From positions 5,146,001-5,210,000 of the forward strand of contig NZ_CP079869.1 in assembly GCF_025263265.1 (NCBI RefSeq): a stretch of DNA of 64,000 nt. Direction: 5' to 3'. Each line of letters starts with the position of its first letter. Position 1 is the first letter of the stretch. Shown here one piece after another: positions 43,151-53,500 of the stretch. The notes under the pieces are model-generated. The model did no database searches. It was not told the origin of the DNA and was given only the letters and a program-made list of their open reading frames with translations. This stretch comes from Mycobacterium sp. SMC-4. Its GTDB lineage: Bacteria > Actinomycetota > Actinomycetes > Mycobacteriales > Mycobacteriaceae. The position numbers and the translations under genes are program-made.

Positions 43151-43594
43151 TCAGCTGACCGTTTCGTCCGCGTCGGGTTCAGGCCCGAACACGAAGCGCC
43201 GGCCCGTCATCGTCTGCGGGGTGATCCGGACGAACCGTGACTTCGCTGTGGCGACCCACGGGTAGAGCCCGGCTCGACGGGCTTCGGCCATTTCGGTTGA
43301 GCCTGCCAGCAGCCGGGCTTTCCCGCGCACCACGACGCTCCACCCCTCGACCACGTTGTGGTCATCAGCCTCGAACACGACGTACTCGTTGAGAACTGCG
43401 GTCAGCAGCTTGGTCCCCTCGGCGCTGCGGAACAGCAGGGTCTTGCCCTGCACGACGAAGTTGACCGGGAAGATCTCGGTCCACCCGTTGACGGTGGTGA
43501 CCAACCTGCCCAGCGATACCCGAGCCAGACGATCCCAGCTTTCGGCCTCGGTCAGTTCGGTCACGGGTGCGTCGGAGGTGGTTGTCGCGTCCAT
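43151..43594 (-). CDS. Pyridoxamine 5'-phosphate oxidase-like flavin/F420-binding protein
   Basis: 147 residues, split beta-barrel fold. Recognisable parts: the helix ESWDRLARVSLGRLVTTVNG, strands FPVNFVVQGKTLLFRSAEGTK (as NFVVQGKTLLF and RSAEGTK), and VVVRGKARLL. Mycobacterial proteins of this sort bind FMN or F420 and act as reductases or antioxidants, but several have no known activity. ATG 43594 (MDATTTSDAPV) is preferred over an ATG at 43627. Convergent with wzm with 4 bases between the genes. Confidence 0.8.
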   Translation of the reverse strand: MDATTTSDAPVTELTEAESWDRLARVSLGRLVTTVNGWTEIFPVNFVVQGKTLLFRSAEGTKLLTAVLNEYVVFEADDHNVVEGWSVVVRGKARLLAGSTEMAEARRAGLYPWVATAKSRFVRITPQTMTGRRFVFGPEPDADETVS

Positions 43595-43658
43595 GACGTC
43601 AATGATGAAAGTGGAGCAGACCGGCACGTAGGGTCCAATGGCACTTCTTCAACTGTGC

Positions 43659-44117
43659 CTAGCGGGGCGGTGGTGGCGTCTGGGCGACGGCGTTGATGCG
43701 GTTCCACGCGTTGATCGTGACGGCCATCGCGACCACCTGTCCGAGCTCACGATCGGAGAACTCGGCAGAGGCGCGGGCGTAGGTTTGATCGGAGACACCC
43801 CCGTGCCCGAGCACCGTGATCGCCTCGGTCAGCGCGAGCGCCGCGCGCTCGCGTGCGGTGAAAATGTCACCGGCTTCTTCCCAGGCCGCGAGGACGTCGA
43901 GTTTCTGTTCGCTGACCCCGCGCTTGCGCGCATCGCGGGTGTGCATGTCCAGGCAGAACGCGCAGCGATTGATCTGTGAGGCGCGAATCTTGATGAGCTC
44001 GGCCAGGTCGGGCTCGATGTCCTTGCCGGCGGCCGTCGACAGCGCCATCATCGCGTCGTAGAGCTCCGGGGAGGCCTTGTAGATCTTGAGGCGGGCCTGG
44101 CTCAGTGTCTGTGTCAT
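43659..44117 (-). CDS. AhpD-like/carboxymuconolactone decarboxylase-family protein
   Basis: 152 residues, all-helical. The redox motif CAFCLDMH contains the CxxC pair and adjacent His of AhpD-like peroxidase partners (RASQINRCAFCLDMHTRDAR in full). Downstream helices (FTARERAALALTEAITVL) match the family. It is likely a thiol peroxidase or redox carrier for alkyl hydroperoxide detoxification. It is divergent from the MocR-type gene by 50 bases, an arrangement common for MocR regulators and their targets. Because that regulator is truncated here, its control may be lost. Confidence 0.87.
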   Translation of the reverse strand: MTQTLSQARLKIYKASPELYDAMMALSTAAGKDIEPDLAELIKIRASQINRCAFCLDMHTRDARKRGVSEQKLDVLAAWEEAGDIFTARERAALALTEAITVLGHGGVSDQTYARASAEFSDRELGQVVAMAVTINAWNRINAVAQTPPPPR

Positions 44118-44124
44118 GCCTGAA

Positions 44125-44130
44125 ACGTTA
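44125..44130 (-). promoter_or_regulatory. Candidate -10 element (leaderless) for the AhpD-like gene
   Basis: TAACGT on the minus strand, 7 bases before ATG 44117. Confidence 0.45.
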
Positions 44131-44167
44131 GTGCCGGAATGTCCCACTTTGGTGGTTCAATCAGGAT

Positions 44168-45310
44168 GTGAAATCATGGGCCAATTCGGGGGATCGTGAT
44201 CTCCACCTGGAGTTGGATGGCTTGTTGGCACCGGGCACCCGGGGCACGAAGGATGCGCTGATCTCCGCACTGCGCGACGCCGCCCGGTCAGGCCGGTTAC
44301 CCCCCGGCACCAGACTGCCGCCATCACGTGCACTGGCGGTCGATCTGGGCCTGGCCCGTAACACCGTCGCCGACGCCTATGCCGAACTCGTCGCCGAAGG
44401 GTGGCTGAGCTCCCGGCAAGGTGCCGGCACCTGGGTACTTCGCACCGCACGCCCCACCGCCCCGTCACGACCACGTGGGGCACGCGCCACGCCGGTCCAC
44501 AACCTGATGCCCGGTTCACCGGACGTCGCACAGTTCCCGCGTAGCCAGTGGATCGCATGTACCCGCCGAGCGCTCTCTGACGCACCGAATGACGCTCTGA
44601 GAATGGGTGATCCACGGGGGCGTCCGGAACTGCGCCACGCCCTCGCCGATTATCTGGCGAGAGCCCGGGGCGTGCGCACCTCGGCCGAGTCGATCGTGAT
44701 CTGCGCCGGCGTTCGACATGCACTCGAACTGCTCACACGCGTCCTGGGCGGCCCTATCGCGGTGGAAGCATACGGCCTGCACCTGTTCCGAGATGCGATC
44801 GCAGCCTGCGGAGAAACCACGGTGCCGATCAGTGTCGACGACAGTGGCGCCTGCATCGACGAACTCGATCTGATCGACGTGCCCGCCGTGTTGTTGACAC
44901 CCGCCCACCACAATCCGCTGGGGATGGCCTTACCGGCGCACCGCCGCACGGCGGCGGTCGAGTGGGCGCAGCGCACCGAGGGCTTCATCCTCGACGACGA
45001 TTACGACGGCGAATTCCGTTACGACCGTCAGCCTGTCGGCGCGCTGCAGGCACTGAGTCCATCGCGGGTCGCGTATCTGGGATCGACCAGCAAGAGCCTT
45101 TCGCCCGCGCTGCGGCTGGGATGGATGGTGCTGCCAGACGAATTGATCGACCCGGTCGTCAGCGCAGCTGGGGGACAACAGTATTACGTGAACGCGATCA
45201 GCCAGTTGACGCTGGCCGAGTTCATTGCTCTCATCCCTCGTTTGCTCGTTGGTGTTCTGATGGGTGTAACCGGACTGGTCGCGGGTTTCATCTCAGCTGG
45301 CAGAAATTGA
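44168..45310 (+). pseudogene. MocR/GntR-type regulator with aminotransferase domain, 3' end lost
   Basis: 380 residues. Residues ~20-90 are a GntR winged helix (RLPPGTRLPPSRALAVDLGL, ARNTVADAYAELVAEGWL). Residues ~110-350 are an aminotransferase-like PLP domain with TPAHHNPLGM, DDDYDGEFRY and the Schiff-base lysine in STSKSLSPALRLGWM. Full MocR proteins are about 450-500 residues; here the family sequence stops after SQLTLAEFI at ~45230, and the last ~27 residues come from an unrelated duplicated segment (45221-45340). The final ~90-100 residues of the PLP domain are missing. It probably cannot fold or respond normally. Starts with GTG; its divergent neighbour is the AhpD-like gene. Confidence 0.82.
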
Positions 45311-45340
45311 GCTACCCATGGCCGGATCTTGATCCTCAAG
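45221..45340 (+). repeat. Duplicated segment, copy A (breakpoint of the MocR gene)
   Basis: About 120 bases resembling copy B at 45754-45874 (roughly 80% by eye). Shared pieces include CTCATCCCTCGTT, TTGGTGTTCTGATG, TGTAACCGGACT, GGCAGAAATTGA and TGGCCGGATCTTGAT. In copy B this segment is the start and upstream leader of the secreted-protein gene on the minus strand. In copy A the gene body has been replaced by the MocR 3' region. Confidence 0.8.
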
Positions 45341-45396
45341 CCAGCCTTGATGTGTTGATGGATCCCGAGAACGGTTGCGGGCGTGCATAAAACAAG

Positions 45397-45426
45397 AGGG
45401 GAGCACCTCTTTCGAGGCGCTCCCCT
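45397..45426 (-). terminator. Intrinsic terminator of the small secreted-protein gene
   Basis: AGGGGAGC (45397-45404) pairs with GCTCCCCT (45419-45426), and CCTC (45406-45409) pairs inside with GAGG (45414-45417). Reading on the minus strand, the hairpin is followed by CTTGTTTTATG, a T-rich tail. It lies 24 bases past the gene's stop. Confidence 0.75.
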
Positions 45427-45449
45427 GCTGTTTGGCGTTGCGCGGGTGG

Positions 45450-45758
45450 CTATTTGACGGTGACGAAGTAGGTGCGCCCGGCCGGAACCTGAATGCGGTC
45501 ATCGCCCTGGGCGTCCCACACCCACTGGGTGAACTGCGGGCCGGGCCGCACGGCCACCACCTCGGCCTGGGCCAGTGGGGTGTTGCCCTGGCGGCTGACG
45601 ATGACCCGGTTGCCCTCGGCTTCCAGCGAGCTGATGGTGGCGCGGGCGTCCCCGCTGCCGGACGGTGCGGCTGCGGCGGCGCCGGCCAGCCCGATCGCGG
45701 CGGCCGACAGTCCGGCTGCGACGGCGGCGGTGGCGGTGATGGTGGTGAAGTTCTTCAT
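45450..45758 (-). CDS. Small secreted protein of unknown function
   Basis: 102 residues. The signal peptide (ITATAAVAAGLSAAAIGLAG core, probable cleavage after AAAA/APS near residue 32) is followed by a compact domain: ARATISSLEAEGNRVIVSRQ, GNTPLAQAEVVAVRPGP, and a final beta-hairpin IQVPAGRTYFVTVK. The SSLEAEG...VIV and PLAQ..VVAVRPG pattern recalls a widespread family of short mycobacterial exported proteins without known function. ATG 45758 is chosen because GAGGG lies about 9 bases upstream; ATG 45767 has no spacer. Its start and leader are duplicated at 45221-45340. Confidence 0.75.
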   Translation of the reverse strand: MKNFTTITATAAVAAGLSAAAIGLAGAAAAAPSGSGDARATISSLEAEGNRVIVSRQGNTPLAQAEVVAVRPGPQFTQWVWDAQGDDRIQVPAGRTYFVTVK

Positions 45759-45874
45759 GGTTCTCATCCCTCGTTCGGTCAGTTGGTGTTCTGATGTCTG
45801 TAACCGGACTGCTCGACGGTTTGATTTCACGTGGCAGAAATTGATCCACCACTGGCCGGATCTTGATTTTCGGA
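45754..45874 (+). repeat. Duplicated segment, copy B (start and leader of the secreted-protein gene)
   Basis: Partner of copy A at 45221-45340. The outer half (GGCAGAAATTGATCC, then ACTGGCCGGATCTTGAT) resembles the ends of IS21-type elements as I remember them. No transposase is present between or beside the copies. Confidence 0.75.
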
Positions 45875-45980
45875 GGCCGAAGGCCCGGCCTCGCGAGGTC
45901 AATTCGCACACATGTGCGATGTGCCGGGTTCGGACGGGTGTGGTCGCTGCCAACGACGCACCTCCCTTCTGAGCACCCCG

Positions 45981-45986
45981 TAAGCT
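45981..45986 (+). promoter_or_regulatory. Candidate -10 element (leaderless) for the gtrA-type gene
   Basis: TAAGCT, 6 bases before GTG 45993. It supports that start over ATG 46008. Confidence 0.45.
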
Positions 45987-45992
45987 TCCCGG

Positions 45993-46403
45993 GTGGCCGA
46001 GCCCCCGATGTCACCGCAGCTGAGCCTCAGGACGCAGATCTGGCGGTTTCTGATCACCGGCGGATTGGCGGCAGTGGTCGACTTCGGTCTCTACGTCGCG
46101 CTCCTGCTGGCCGGCCTGCACGTCAATGTCGCCAAGACGATCGGCTTCATCGCGGGAACCACCACCGCCTATCTGATCAACCGACGCTGGACGTTCCAGG
46201 CACCGCCGAGCACCAAACGATTCGTCGCCGTGGTGACGCTCTACGGCATCACCTACGCCGTCCAGGTGGGTATCAATTACGTCTTCTACGTGGAGTTCGA
46301 GAACCAACCCTGGCGGGTGCCCGTCGCCTTCGTCATCGCTCAGGGCACGGCGACGGTCATCAACTTCATCGTCCAGCGCGCAGTGATCTTCCGGCTCCGC
46401 TGA
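45993..46403 (+). CDS. GtrA-family membrane protein (Rv3789 type)
   Basis: 136 residues with four membrane helices. [20 protein letters not shown] begins helix 1, [12 protein letters not shown] is the loop signature, and the last helix ends [21 protein letters not shown] (as [15 protein letters not shown]). It closely follows M. tuberculosis Rv3789. That protein has been proposed both as a flippase for decaprenyl-phosphoryl-arabinose and as an anchor for AftA. It stands directly before dprE1 with 32 bases between, and heads the arabinan locus. GTG 45993 is preferred because of the -10-like site; ATG 46008 is the alternative. Confidence 0.92.
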   Translation: MAEPPMSPQLSLRTQIWRFLITGGLAAVVDFGLYVALLLAGLHVNVAKTIGFIAGTTTAYLINRRWTFQAPPSTKRFVAVVTLYGITYAVQVGINYVFYVEFENQPWRVPVAFVIAQGTATVINFIVQRAVIFRLR

Positions 46404-46421
46404 ACTGCCGGCGCTTAGCGG

Positions 46422-46427
46422 TACCCT
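46422..46427 (+). promoter_or_regulatory. Candidate -10 element (leaderless) for dprE1
   Basis: TACCCT, 8 bases before ATG 46436. No Shine-Dalgarno is present between them. Confidence 0.5.
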
Positions 46428-46435
46428 CTGTGACG

Positions 46436-47818
46436 ATGTTTGGCACCGATGTCCCGACGACCCCACGACGGCTGAGCGGCTGGGGTCGCACTGCGCCGAC
46501 CGTGGCGCAGGTGCTCTCGACACCGGACCCCGAGGTGATCGTCAAGGCAGTAGTCCGGGCCGCAGAGCAACCCGGCCGTGGTGTACTCGCACGCGGCCTG
46601 GGCCGCTCCTACGGCGACAACGCGCAGAACGGCGGCGGTCTGGTGGTCGATATGACCACGCTCAACCGCATCCACTCGATCGACTCCGACGACGCGCTTG
46701 TCGATGTGGACGCCGGCGTCAACCTCGATCAGCTGATGCGCGCCGCCCTGCCGCTCGGTCTGTGGGTGCCGGTATTGCCCGGCACCCGGCAGGTCACCGT
46801 CGGTGGGGCGATCGCCTGCGATATCCACGGCAAGAACCACCACAGTGCCGGCAGCTTCGGCAACCACGTGCGGGCCCTCGATCTGCTGACCGCCGACGGC
46901 CAGGTTCGCCACCTGACCCCTGCCGGTCCCGACAGCGAACTGTTCTGGGCCACCGTCGGCGGCAATGGACTGACCGGGATCATCCTGCGTGCCACCATCG
47001 CCATGACCCCGACCGAGAGCGCCTACTTCATCGCCGACGGCGACGTCACCACCAGCCTCGACGAGACCATCGCTTTCCACAGCGACGGCACCGAGGACAA
47101 CTACACCTACTCCAGTGCCTGGTTCGACGCCATCAGCGCGCCGCCCAAACTGGGCCGTGCGGTCATTTCCCGCGGTTCGCTGGCAACCTTGGACCAACTG
47201 CCGGCCAAGCTCCGCAAGGCACCGCTGAAATTCGATGCACCGCAGTACTTCACGGCACCGGACGTGTTTCCCAACGGGCTCGGCAACAAGTACATGTTCG
47301 GGGCGATGACCGAACTGTGGTACCGCATGGGCAAGACCTATCGCGGCAAGGCGCAGAACCTGACCCAGTTCTACCATCCACTCGACATGGTCGGGGAATG
47401 GAACCGGGCCTATGGCAAAGTCGGTTTCGCGCAGTACCAATTCGTCGTTCCGACCGAGGCCGTCGACGAGTTCAAGCGCATCATGGTCGACATCCAAGCC
47501 TCCGGTTTCCCGTCTTTCCTCAACGTGTTCAAGCTGTTCGGTCCGGGTAACCGAGCACCGCTGAGTTTCCCGATCCCCGGCTGGAACGTCTGTGTCGACT
47601 TCCAGATCACCGGTGGGCTCAACGCATTCCTCAACGATCTCGACAAGCGGGTGCTGGAATTCGGCGGGCGGCTGTACACCGCCAAGGACTCTCGCACCAC
47701 CGCGGAGAACTTCCATGCCATGTATCCGCGCATCGACGAATGGATCTCGGTGCGCCGCGCCGTCGATCCGGACGGGGTCTTCGCCTCCGACATGGCCCGA
47801 CGACTGGAGCTGCTCTAA
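46436..47818 (+). CDS. dprE1: Decaprenylphosphoryl-beta-D-ribose 2'-oxidase DprE1
   Basis: 460 residues, VAO-type FAD oxidoreductase. FAD-binding parts are [35 protein letters not shown] and [13 protein letters not shown]. It oxidises decaprenyl-phospho-ribose to the 2'-keto intermediate, which DprE2 reduces to decaprenyl-phospho-arabinose, the only arabinose donor for arabinogalactan and LAM. Cys386 in GWNVCVDF corresponds to Cys387 of M. tuberculosis DprE1, the residue attacked by benzothiazinones. The protein lacks one residue near the N-terminus compared with M. tuberculosis. dprE2 starts immediately after its stop. Confidence 0.96.
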   Translation: MFGTDVPTTPRRLSGWGRTAPTVAQVLSTPDPEVIVKAVVRAAEQPGRGVLARGLGRSYGDNAQNGGGLVVDMTTLNRIHSIDSDDALVDVDAGVNLDQLMRAALPLGLWVPVLPGTRQVTVGGAIACDIHGKNHHSAGSFGNHVRALDLLTADGQVRHLTPAGPDSELFWATVGGNGLTGIILRATIAMTPTESAYFIADGDVTTSLDETIAFHSDGTEDNYTYSSAWFDAISAPPKLGRAVISRGSLATLDQLPAKLRKAPLKFDAPQYFTAPDVFPNGLGNKYMFGAMTELWYRMGKTYRGKAQNLTQFYHPLDMVGEWNRAYGKVGFAQYQFVVPTEAVDEFKRIMVDIQASGFPSFLNVFKLFGPGNRAPLSFPIPGWNVCVDFQITGGLNAFLNDLDKRVLEFGGRLYTAKDSRTTAENFHAMYPRIDEWISVRRAVDPDGVFASDMARRLELL

Positions 47819-48583
47819 ATGGTTTTCGACGCGACAGGCAATCCGCAGTCGATTCTGCTACTCGGCGGAACATCCGAGATCGGCCTGGCGATCTGCGAAC
47901 GCTACCTGCGCAACGCCAAAGCCCGCGTCGTGCTGGCCTGCATGCCCGGAGATCCGCTGCGCGACGCCGCCAAGAAGCAGCTCGAGGAGGCAGGGGCCAA
48001 AGAAGTCGAGGTGATCGACTTCGACGCCGTCGCGACCGACACCCATCCGGCCGTCGTCGCCCAGGCCTGGGCCGGCGGCGACATCGATGTCGCCATCGTC
48101 GCGTTCGGCCTTCTCGGGGACGCCGAAGAGCTCTGGCAGAACCAACGCAAGGCGGTGCAGATCGCCGAGATCAACTACACCGCCGCCGTATCGGTGGGCG
48201 TATTGCTCGGTGAGAAGATGCGCGCGCAAGGTTCGGGGCAAATCATCGCCATGAGTTCGGCTGCCGGAGAACGAGTCCGGCGCTCCAACTTCGTCTACGG
48301 TTCCACCAAGGCCGGGCTCGACGGCTTCTATCTCGGTCTTGGAGAAGCCCTGCGCGAGTTCGGGGTTCGTGTGCTGGTCATCCGGCCGGGACAGGTGCGC
48401 ACCAGGATGAGCGCCCACGTCAAGGAAGCGCCGCTGACCGTCGACAAAGAGTATGTCGCCGAGCTCGCCGTGACGGCATCCGCCAAAGGCAAAGAGCTGG
48501 TCTGGGCACCGGGCACGTTCCGCTACGTGATGATGGTGCTGCGCCACATCCCCCGCCCGATCTTCCGCAAGCTCCCCATCTGA
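47819..48583 (+). CDS. dprE2: Decaprenylphosphoryl-2-keto-ribose reductase DprE2
   Basis: 254 residues of SDR fold. The NAD motif is [13 protein letters not shown], the active-site Ser is in [10 protein letters not shown], and the Tyr/Lys pair is in [11 protein letters not shown]. It reduces the DprE1 product with NADH to give decaprenyl-phospho-arabinose, acting in a DprE1-DprE2 complex. The C-terminal helix ([17 protein letters not shown]) is amphipathic and basic, probably contacting the membrane. Its ATG directly follows the dprE1 TAA without a gap, and its TGA overlaps the aftA ATG by one base, so the three are translationally coupled. Confidence 0.95.
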   Translation: MVFDATGNPQSILLLGGTSEIGLAICERYLRNAKARVVLACMPGDPLRDAAKKQLEEAGAKEVEVIDFDAVATDTHPAVVAQAWAGGDIDVAIVAFGLLGDAEELWQNQRKAVQIAEINYTAAVSVGVLLGEKMRAQGSGQIIAMSSAAGERVRRSNFVYGSTKAGLDGFYLGLGEALREFGVRVLVIRPGQVRTRMSAHVKEAPLTVDKEYVAELAVTASAKGKELVWAPGTFRYVMMVLRHIPRPIFRKLPI

Positions 48584-50514
48584 TGCAGGGCCCCCTGGCC
48601 GTGCCGGTGCGAGTCGCGGGCCAGATGGTCGTCGCGACCGTCATCGCGGTGGTCGTCGGGGCGATCAGCCTGGTCGCAATCGGGCGTGTGGACTGGCCCG
48701 CCTACAACTCGTCGAACCAGCTGCACGCGTTGACCACGGTCGGTCAGGTCGGTTCCCTGGCCGGGCTGTTCGCCAGTGGACTGCTGTGGCGCCGCGGCCG
48801 AGAAACTCTCGCCCGGATCGGGGCGCTGGTGTTCCTCGCCGCGTTCTCGGTCGTGACGTTGGCGATGCCGCTCGGCGCAACCCGGCTCTACCTGTTCGGC
48901 ATCTCCGTCGACCAACAGTTCCGCACCGAATACCTCACCCGCCTTGCGGACTCGGCGGCGCTGAACGACATGACCTACCTGGGGCTGCCGCCGTTCTACC
49001 CCGCGGGGTGGTTCTGGCTGGGCGGGCGGCTGGCCGCGCTGACCGGGACTCCGGCGTGGGAGATGTTCAAGCCCTGGTCGGTCATCTCGATCAGCATCGC
49101 CATCGTGCTGGCCTTGGTGTTGTGGGCCAACATGATTCGATTTGAGCACGCGCTGGTGGTGTCGACCGCGACCGCTGCTGCCGCGCTGGCCTACTCTCCC
49201 GCTGAGCCCTACGCCGCCATCATCGCGGTTCTGCTGCCCCCGGTGTTCGTCCTGGCCTGGTCGGGGCTGCGTGGAGCCAGCAGGCGCGACGGCTGGGCCG
49301 CAGTCGTCGGAACCGGCATCTTCCTCGGCGTGGCCGCGCTGTTCTACACCCTGCTGCTGGCCTATGCGGCACTGACCCTGACGGTGATGGCGGTGCTGGT
49401 TGCCGCGTCGCGCCGGCACTGGGAGCCGCTGGTGCGGCTGCTGGCCATCGCGGGTATTTCCGGGCTGATCGCGCTCATCACCTGGGGCCCGTTCCTGCTG
49501 GCGGCCGCACGCGGCACCCCGGCCGAGACCGGCACAGCCCAGCACTACCTGCCCAAGGACGGCGCCGAACTGTCCTTCCCGATGCTGCAGTTCACGCTGC
49601 TGGGCGCGCTGTGCATGTTGGGGACGGTCTGGCTGGTCGTTCACGCGCGCACCTCCACCCGGGCCGGCGATGTGGGGGCACCTCCCGCTCGCGGGGGACG
49701 CTCGCGCGAAGAGGGGACAGCCGGTGCGTTGGCCATCGCAGTGCTGACGGTCTACCTGTGGTCGGTGCTGTCGATGCTGACCACGCTGGTCGGCACCACG
49801 CTGCTGTCCTTCCGACTACAGCCCACGTTGACGATCCTGCTGGCCGCCGCCGGCGCGTTCGGCTTTTTGTGGGTCACCCGGGCAGCCGCGGCGCGCGTGC
49901 AACCGGCCAACGCCGGTCGGGTGGTCGCGGTGGCCACCACGATCGGTGCGCTCGGTGCGGTGACGTTCAGCCAGGACATCCCCGATGTGCTGCGTCCCGA
50001 CATCGTCGTCGCCTACAGCGACACCGACGGCTACGGCGAGCGGGCCGACCGCAGGCCACCCGGCGCCGAGCAGTACTACAGCGAGGTCGACGAGCGCATC
50101 CGGGAGGTGACCGGCCGCCCGCGCACCGAGACCGTGGTGCTCACCGCCGACTACAGCTTCCTGTCCTACTACCCCTACTACGGCTTCCAAGGGCTGACCT
50201 CGCACTACGCCAACCCGCTGGCCCAGTTCACCGAGCGGGCCGCCGCGATCGAGGAATGGGCTGAGCTCGATGACGCCGACGCGTTCGTCGACGCGCTGGA
50301 CACCCTGCCCTGGGAACCGCCGACGGCATTTCTGATGCGCCGCGGCGCCAACGACACCTACACGCTGCGGCTGGCCGAGGACGTCTACCCGAATCAGCCC
50401 AACGTGCGCCGTTACCACGTGTCGTTCGACGACGCACTGTTCGACGAGGCTCACTTCGACGTGTCCACGATCGGCCCGTTTGTGCTGGCCATCCGCAAGC
50501 CAATTACCATCTAG
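48583..50514 (+). CDS. aftA: Galactan 5-O-arabinofuranosyltransferase AftA
   Basis: 643 residues, GT-C fold. About 11 membrane helices (residues ~1-430) are followed by a soluble C-terminal domain (~450-643). It adds the first arabinofuranose to galactan from decaprenyl-phospho-arabinose, priming arabinan synthesis. The extracytoplasmic loop after helix 2 holds [18 protein letters not shown], with the candidate catalytic acidic residues (SVDQ and TEYL). A Ser/Gly/Arg-rich insert at ~365-385 (RGGRSREEG) sits in a cytoplasmic loop. embC follows 4 bases after its stop. Confidence 0.94.
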   Translation: MQGPLAVPVRVAGQMVVATVIAVVVGAISLVAIGRVDWPAYNSSNQLHALTTVGQVGSLAGLFASGLLWRRGRETLARIGALVFLAAFSVVTLAMPLGATRLYLFGISVDQQFRTEYLTRLADSAALNDMTYLGLPPFYPAGWFWLGGRLAALTGTPAWEMFKPWSVISISIAIVLALVLWANMIRFEHALVVSTATAAAALAYSPAEPYAAIIAVLLPPVFVLAWSGLRGASRRDGWAAVVGTGIFLGVAALFYTLLLAYAALTLTVMAVLVAASRRHWEPLVRLLAIAGISGLIALITWGPFLLAAARGTPAETGTAQHYLPKDGAELSFPMLQFTLLGALCMLGTVWLVVHARTSTRAGDVGAPPARGGRSREEGTAGALAIAVLTVYLWSVLSMLTTLVGTTLLSFRLQPTLTILLAAAGAFGFLWVTRAAAARVQPANAGRVVAVATTIGALGAVTFSQDIPDVLRPDIVVAYSDTDGYGERADRRPPGAEQYYSEVDERIREVTGRPRTETVVLTADYSFLSYYPYYGFQGLTSHYANPLAQFTERAAAIEEWAELDDADAFVDALDTLPWEPPTAFLMRRGANDTYTLRLAEDVYPNQPNVRRYHVSFDDALFDEAHFDVSTIGPFVLAIRKPITI

Positions 50515-50518
50515 CCCC

Positions 50519-53500
50519 GTGGTGCCACAGCCTCGGACGGCCGAGCCGACACCGCGAACGGGCGCAAATCACCGCACCGCGCGGCTGATCGCCATCGTCG
50601 CGGGCCTGCTCGGGGCGATGCTGGCGATTGCCACCCCGTTGTTGCCCGTCACCCAGACGACCGCGACGTTGAACTGGCCTCAAGACGGAGTGCTGCAAAG
50701 CGTCGACGCGCCGCTGATCGGATATGTGGCCACCGACCTCACCGTGACCGTGCCCTGCAGCGCGGCCGCCGGCCTCGACCAACCCGGCCGCAACGTGCTG
50801 CTTTCGACGGTGCCCAAGCAGGCACCCAAGGCGGTCGACCGGGGCCTGCTCATCGAACGCGTCAATGACGACCTGCTGGTCATCGTGCGCAACACCCCGG
50901 TGGTCAGCGCACCGCTGGACCTGGTGCTGGGCCCCGACTGCCAAGAACTGGTGTTCACCGCGCACGCCGACAAGGTGACCGGCGAGTTCGTCGGCCTGAC
51001 CCGCGGGCAGGCCAGCGACACCGCCGAGAACCCCGACGAGCCGTTGCGCGGCGAACGCGGCGGCTATGACTTCCGCCCCCAGATCGTCGGGGTGTTCACC
51101 GACCTGTCCGGGCCGGCGCCACCGGGCCTGGAGTTCTCCGCGACCGTCGATTCGCGGTACAGCACCTCGCCCACCCTGCTCAAGCTGCTGGTGATGATCG
51201 TCGGCGTGGCGATGACGGTGATCTCGCTCGGCGCGCTGCACATGCTCGACCGCGCCGACGGACGCCGGCACAAACGGCTGCTGCCCTCGCGTTGGTGGTC
51301 GCTGTCCGGGCTGGACGGGCTGGTGGCCGCGGTGCTGGTCTGGTGGCACTTCGTCGGCGCCAACACCGCCGACGACGGTTACATCCTGACCATGGCCCGG
51401 GTGTCGGAGAACGCCGGCTACATGGCCAACTACTACCGCTGGTTCGGCACCCCGGAGGCCCCGTTCGGGTGGTATTACGACCTGCTCGCCTTGTGGGCGC
51501 AGGTCAGCACCGCCAGTGTGTGGATGCGGCTGCCGACCCTGGTGATGGGGCTGGTGTGCTGGTGGCTGATCAGCCGCGAGGTCATCCCCCGGCTGGGCTC
51601 GGCGGTCAAGCACAGCCGCGCGGCCGCCTGGACCGCCGCCGGACTGTTCCTGGCGTTCTGGCTGCCGCTGAACAACGGACTGCGACCCGAGCCGATCATC
51701 GCGCTGGGTATCCTGCTGACCTGGTGCTCGGTGGAGCGTGGCGTGGCGACCAGCCGGCTGCTCCCGGTCGCGGTGGCGATCGTCATCGGCGCGCTGACTT
51801 TGTTCTCCGGCCCCACCGGAGTCGCCGCGATCGGCGCCCTGTTGGTCGCCATCGGACCGCTGAAAACCATTGTTGCCGCCCATGTTTCACGCTTCGGATA
51901 CTGGGCGCTGCTGGCTCCGATCGCCGCCGCCGGCACCGTGACCATCTTCCTGATCTTCCGGGACCAGACCCTGATCAGCGCACTGGAAGCCAGCAGCTTC
52001 AAGTCGGCCGTGGGACCCAGCCTGGCCTGGTTCGACGAGCACATCCGCTACTCGCGGCTGTTCACCACCAGCCCGGACGGATCGGTGGCCCGCCGTTTCG
52101 CCGTGCTGACGCTGCTGCTTGCCCTGGCCGTCGCGATCGCGATGTCGTTGCGCAAAGGCCGGATTCCCGGCACGGCGCTGGGCCCGAGCCGGCGCATCAT
52201 CGGCATCACCGTCATCTCGTTCCTGGCGATGATGTTCACCCCCACCAAGTGGACCCACCACTTCGGCGTATTCGCCGGTCTGGCCGGCTCTTTGGGCGCG
52301 CTGGCCGCAGTGGCCGTGTCGGCGGCCGCCATGCGATCCCGACGCAACCGCACCGTGTTCGCCGCCGCGGTACTGTTCGTCACCGCGCTGTCATTCGCGA
52401 CGGTCAACGGATGGTGGTACGTCTCCAACTTCGGGGTGCCGTGGTCGAACGCGTTCCCGCAGTGGAACTTCGGTTTCACCACCATCCTGCTCGGATTCTC
52501 GGTGCTGACCCTGCTGGTGGCCGCATGGTTCCACTTCTCCGGCCGCGATGACTCCCCCACCAACGGCGGGCGCCGCTGGCGGCCGGTCGGACAGGCGCCC
52601 CTGGCGATCGCCACTTGGGCGTTGGTCACGTTCCAGGTGGTGTCGCTGACAGCGGCGATGATCGGCCAATACCCGGCCTGGACGGTAGGCCGCTCCAACC
52701 TGCAGGCCCTGACCGGCAAGACCTGCGGCATGGCCGAGGACGTGCTGGTCGAGCAGAATCCCACCGCCGGTTTGCTGACGCCCATCGGGGTGCCGATCGG
52801 TGAAGGCCTCGGGGTCGCCGCCGAGGGGTTCCGGCCCAACGGCATCCCGTCGGACGTCTCCGCCGATCCGGTCATGGAACAACCCGGATCGGACAACTTC
52901 GCCGACAGCAGCGACAGCGGGGTCGCCACCGGCGCCGAGGCCGGCACCGAGGGCGGCACCACCGCCGCGGCGGGCATCAACCGCTCGCGCGCCCGGCTGC
53001 CCTTCAACCTGGACCCCGACCGCACCCCGGTGATGGGCAGCTGGCGCTCCGGCACCCAGCAGCCGGCTTCCCTGCGTTCGGCCTGGTACCGGTTGCCCGA
53101 CGGCTGGAGCGAGCGCGACCGCACCGAGTCACTGCTGGTGATCGCCGCCGCGGGCCGGTTCAATTCCGATGAGGTCGTCGTGCAATGGGCCGGTCCGGAC
53201 GGCGAACCGGGCGGCACCGTGCAGTTCGCCGACGTCGGAGCCGCCCCCGCGTGGCGCAATTTGCGCGCACCGCTGACCGAGATCCCCGCCGAGGCCACCC
53301 AGGTCCGCGTCGTCGCCTCCGACGACGACCTCGATCCACAGCACTGGATCGCGGTCACCCCGCCGCGCATCCCGACCCTGCAGACCCTGCAGGACGTCGT
53401 CGGATCGACCGACCCGGTGCTACTGGACTGGCTCGTCGGACTGGCTTTCCCGTGCCAGCGGCCGTTCGATCACCGCATCGGCGTCATCGAGGTGCCCAAG

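Noticed and set aside
45898..45990. CACATGTG palindrome region before the gtrA-type gene as an operator
   Set aside because: The perfect palindrome is only 8 bases and does not extend; with no known regulator nearby this is too weak to call.
46415..47716. Long minus-strand frame opposite dprE1 (and a similar one at 48523-49644 opposite aftA)
   Set aside because: dprE1 and aftA are certain from their motifs; the antisense frames have biased composition and no start signals.
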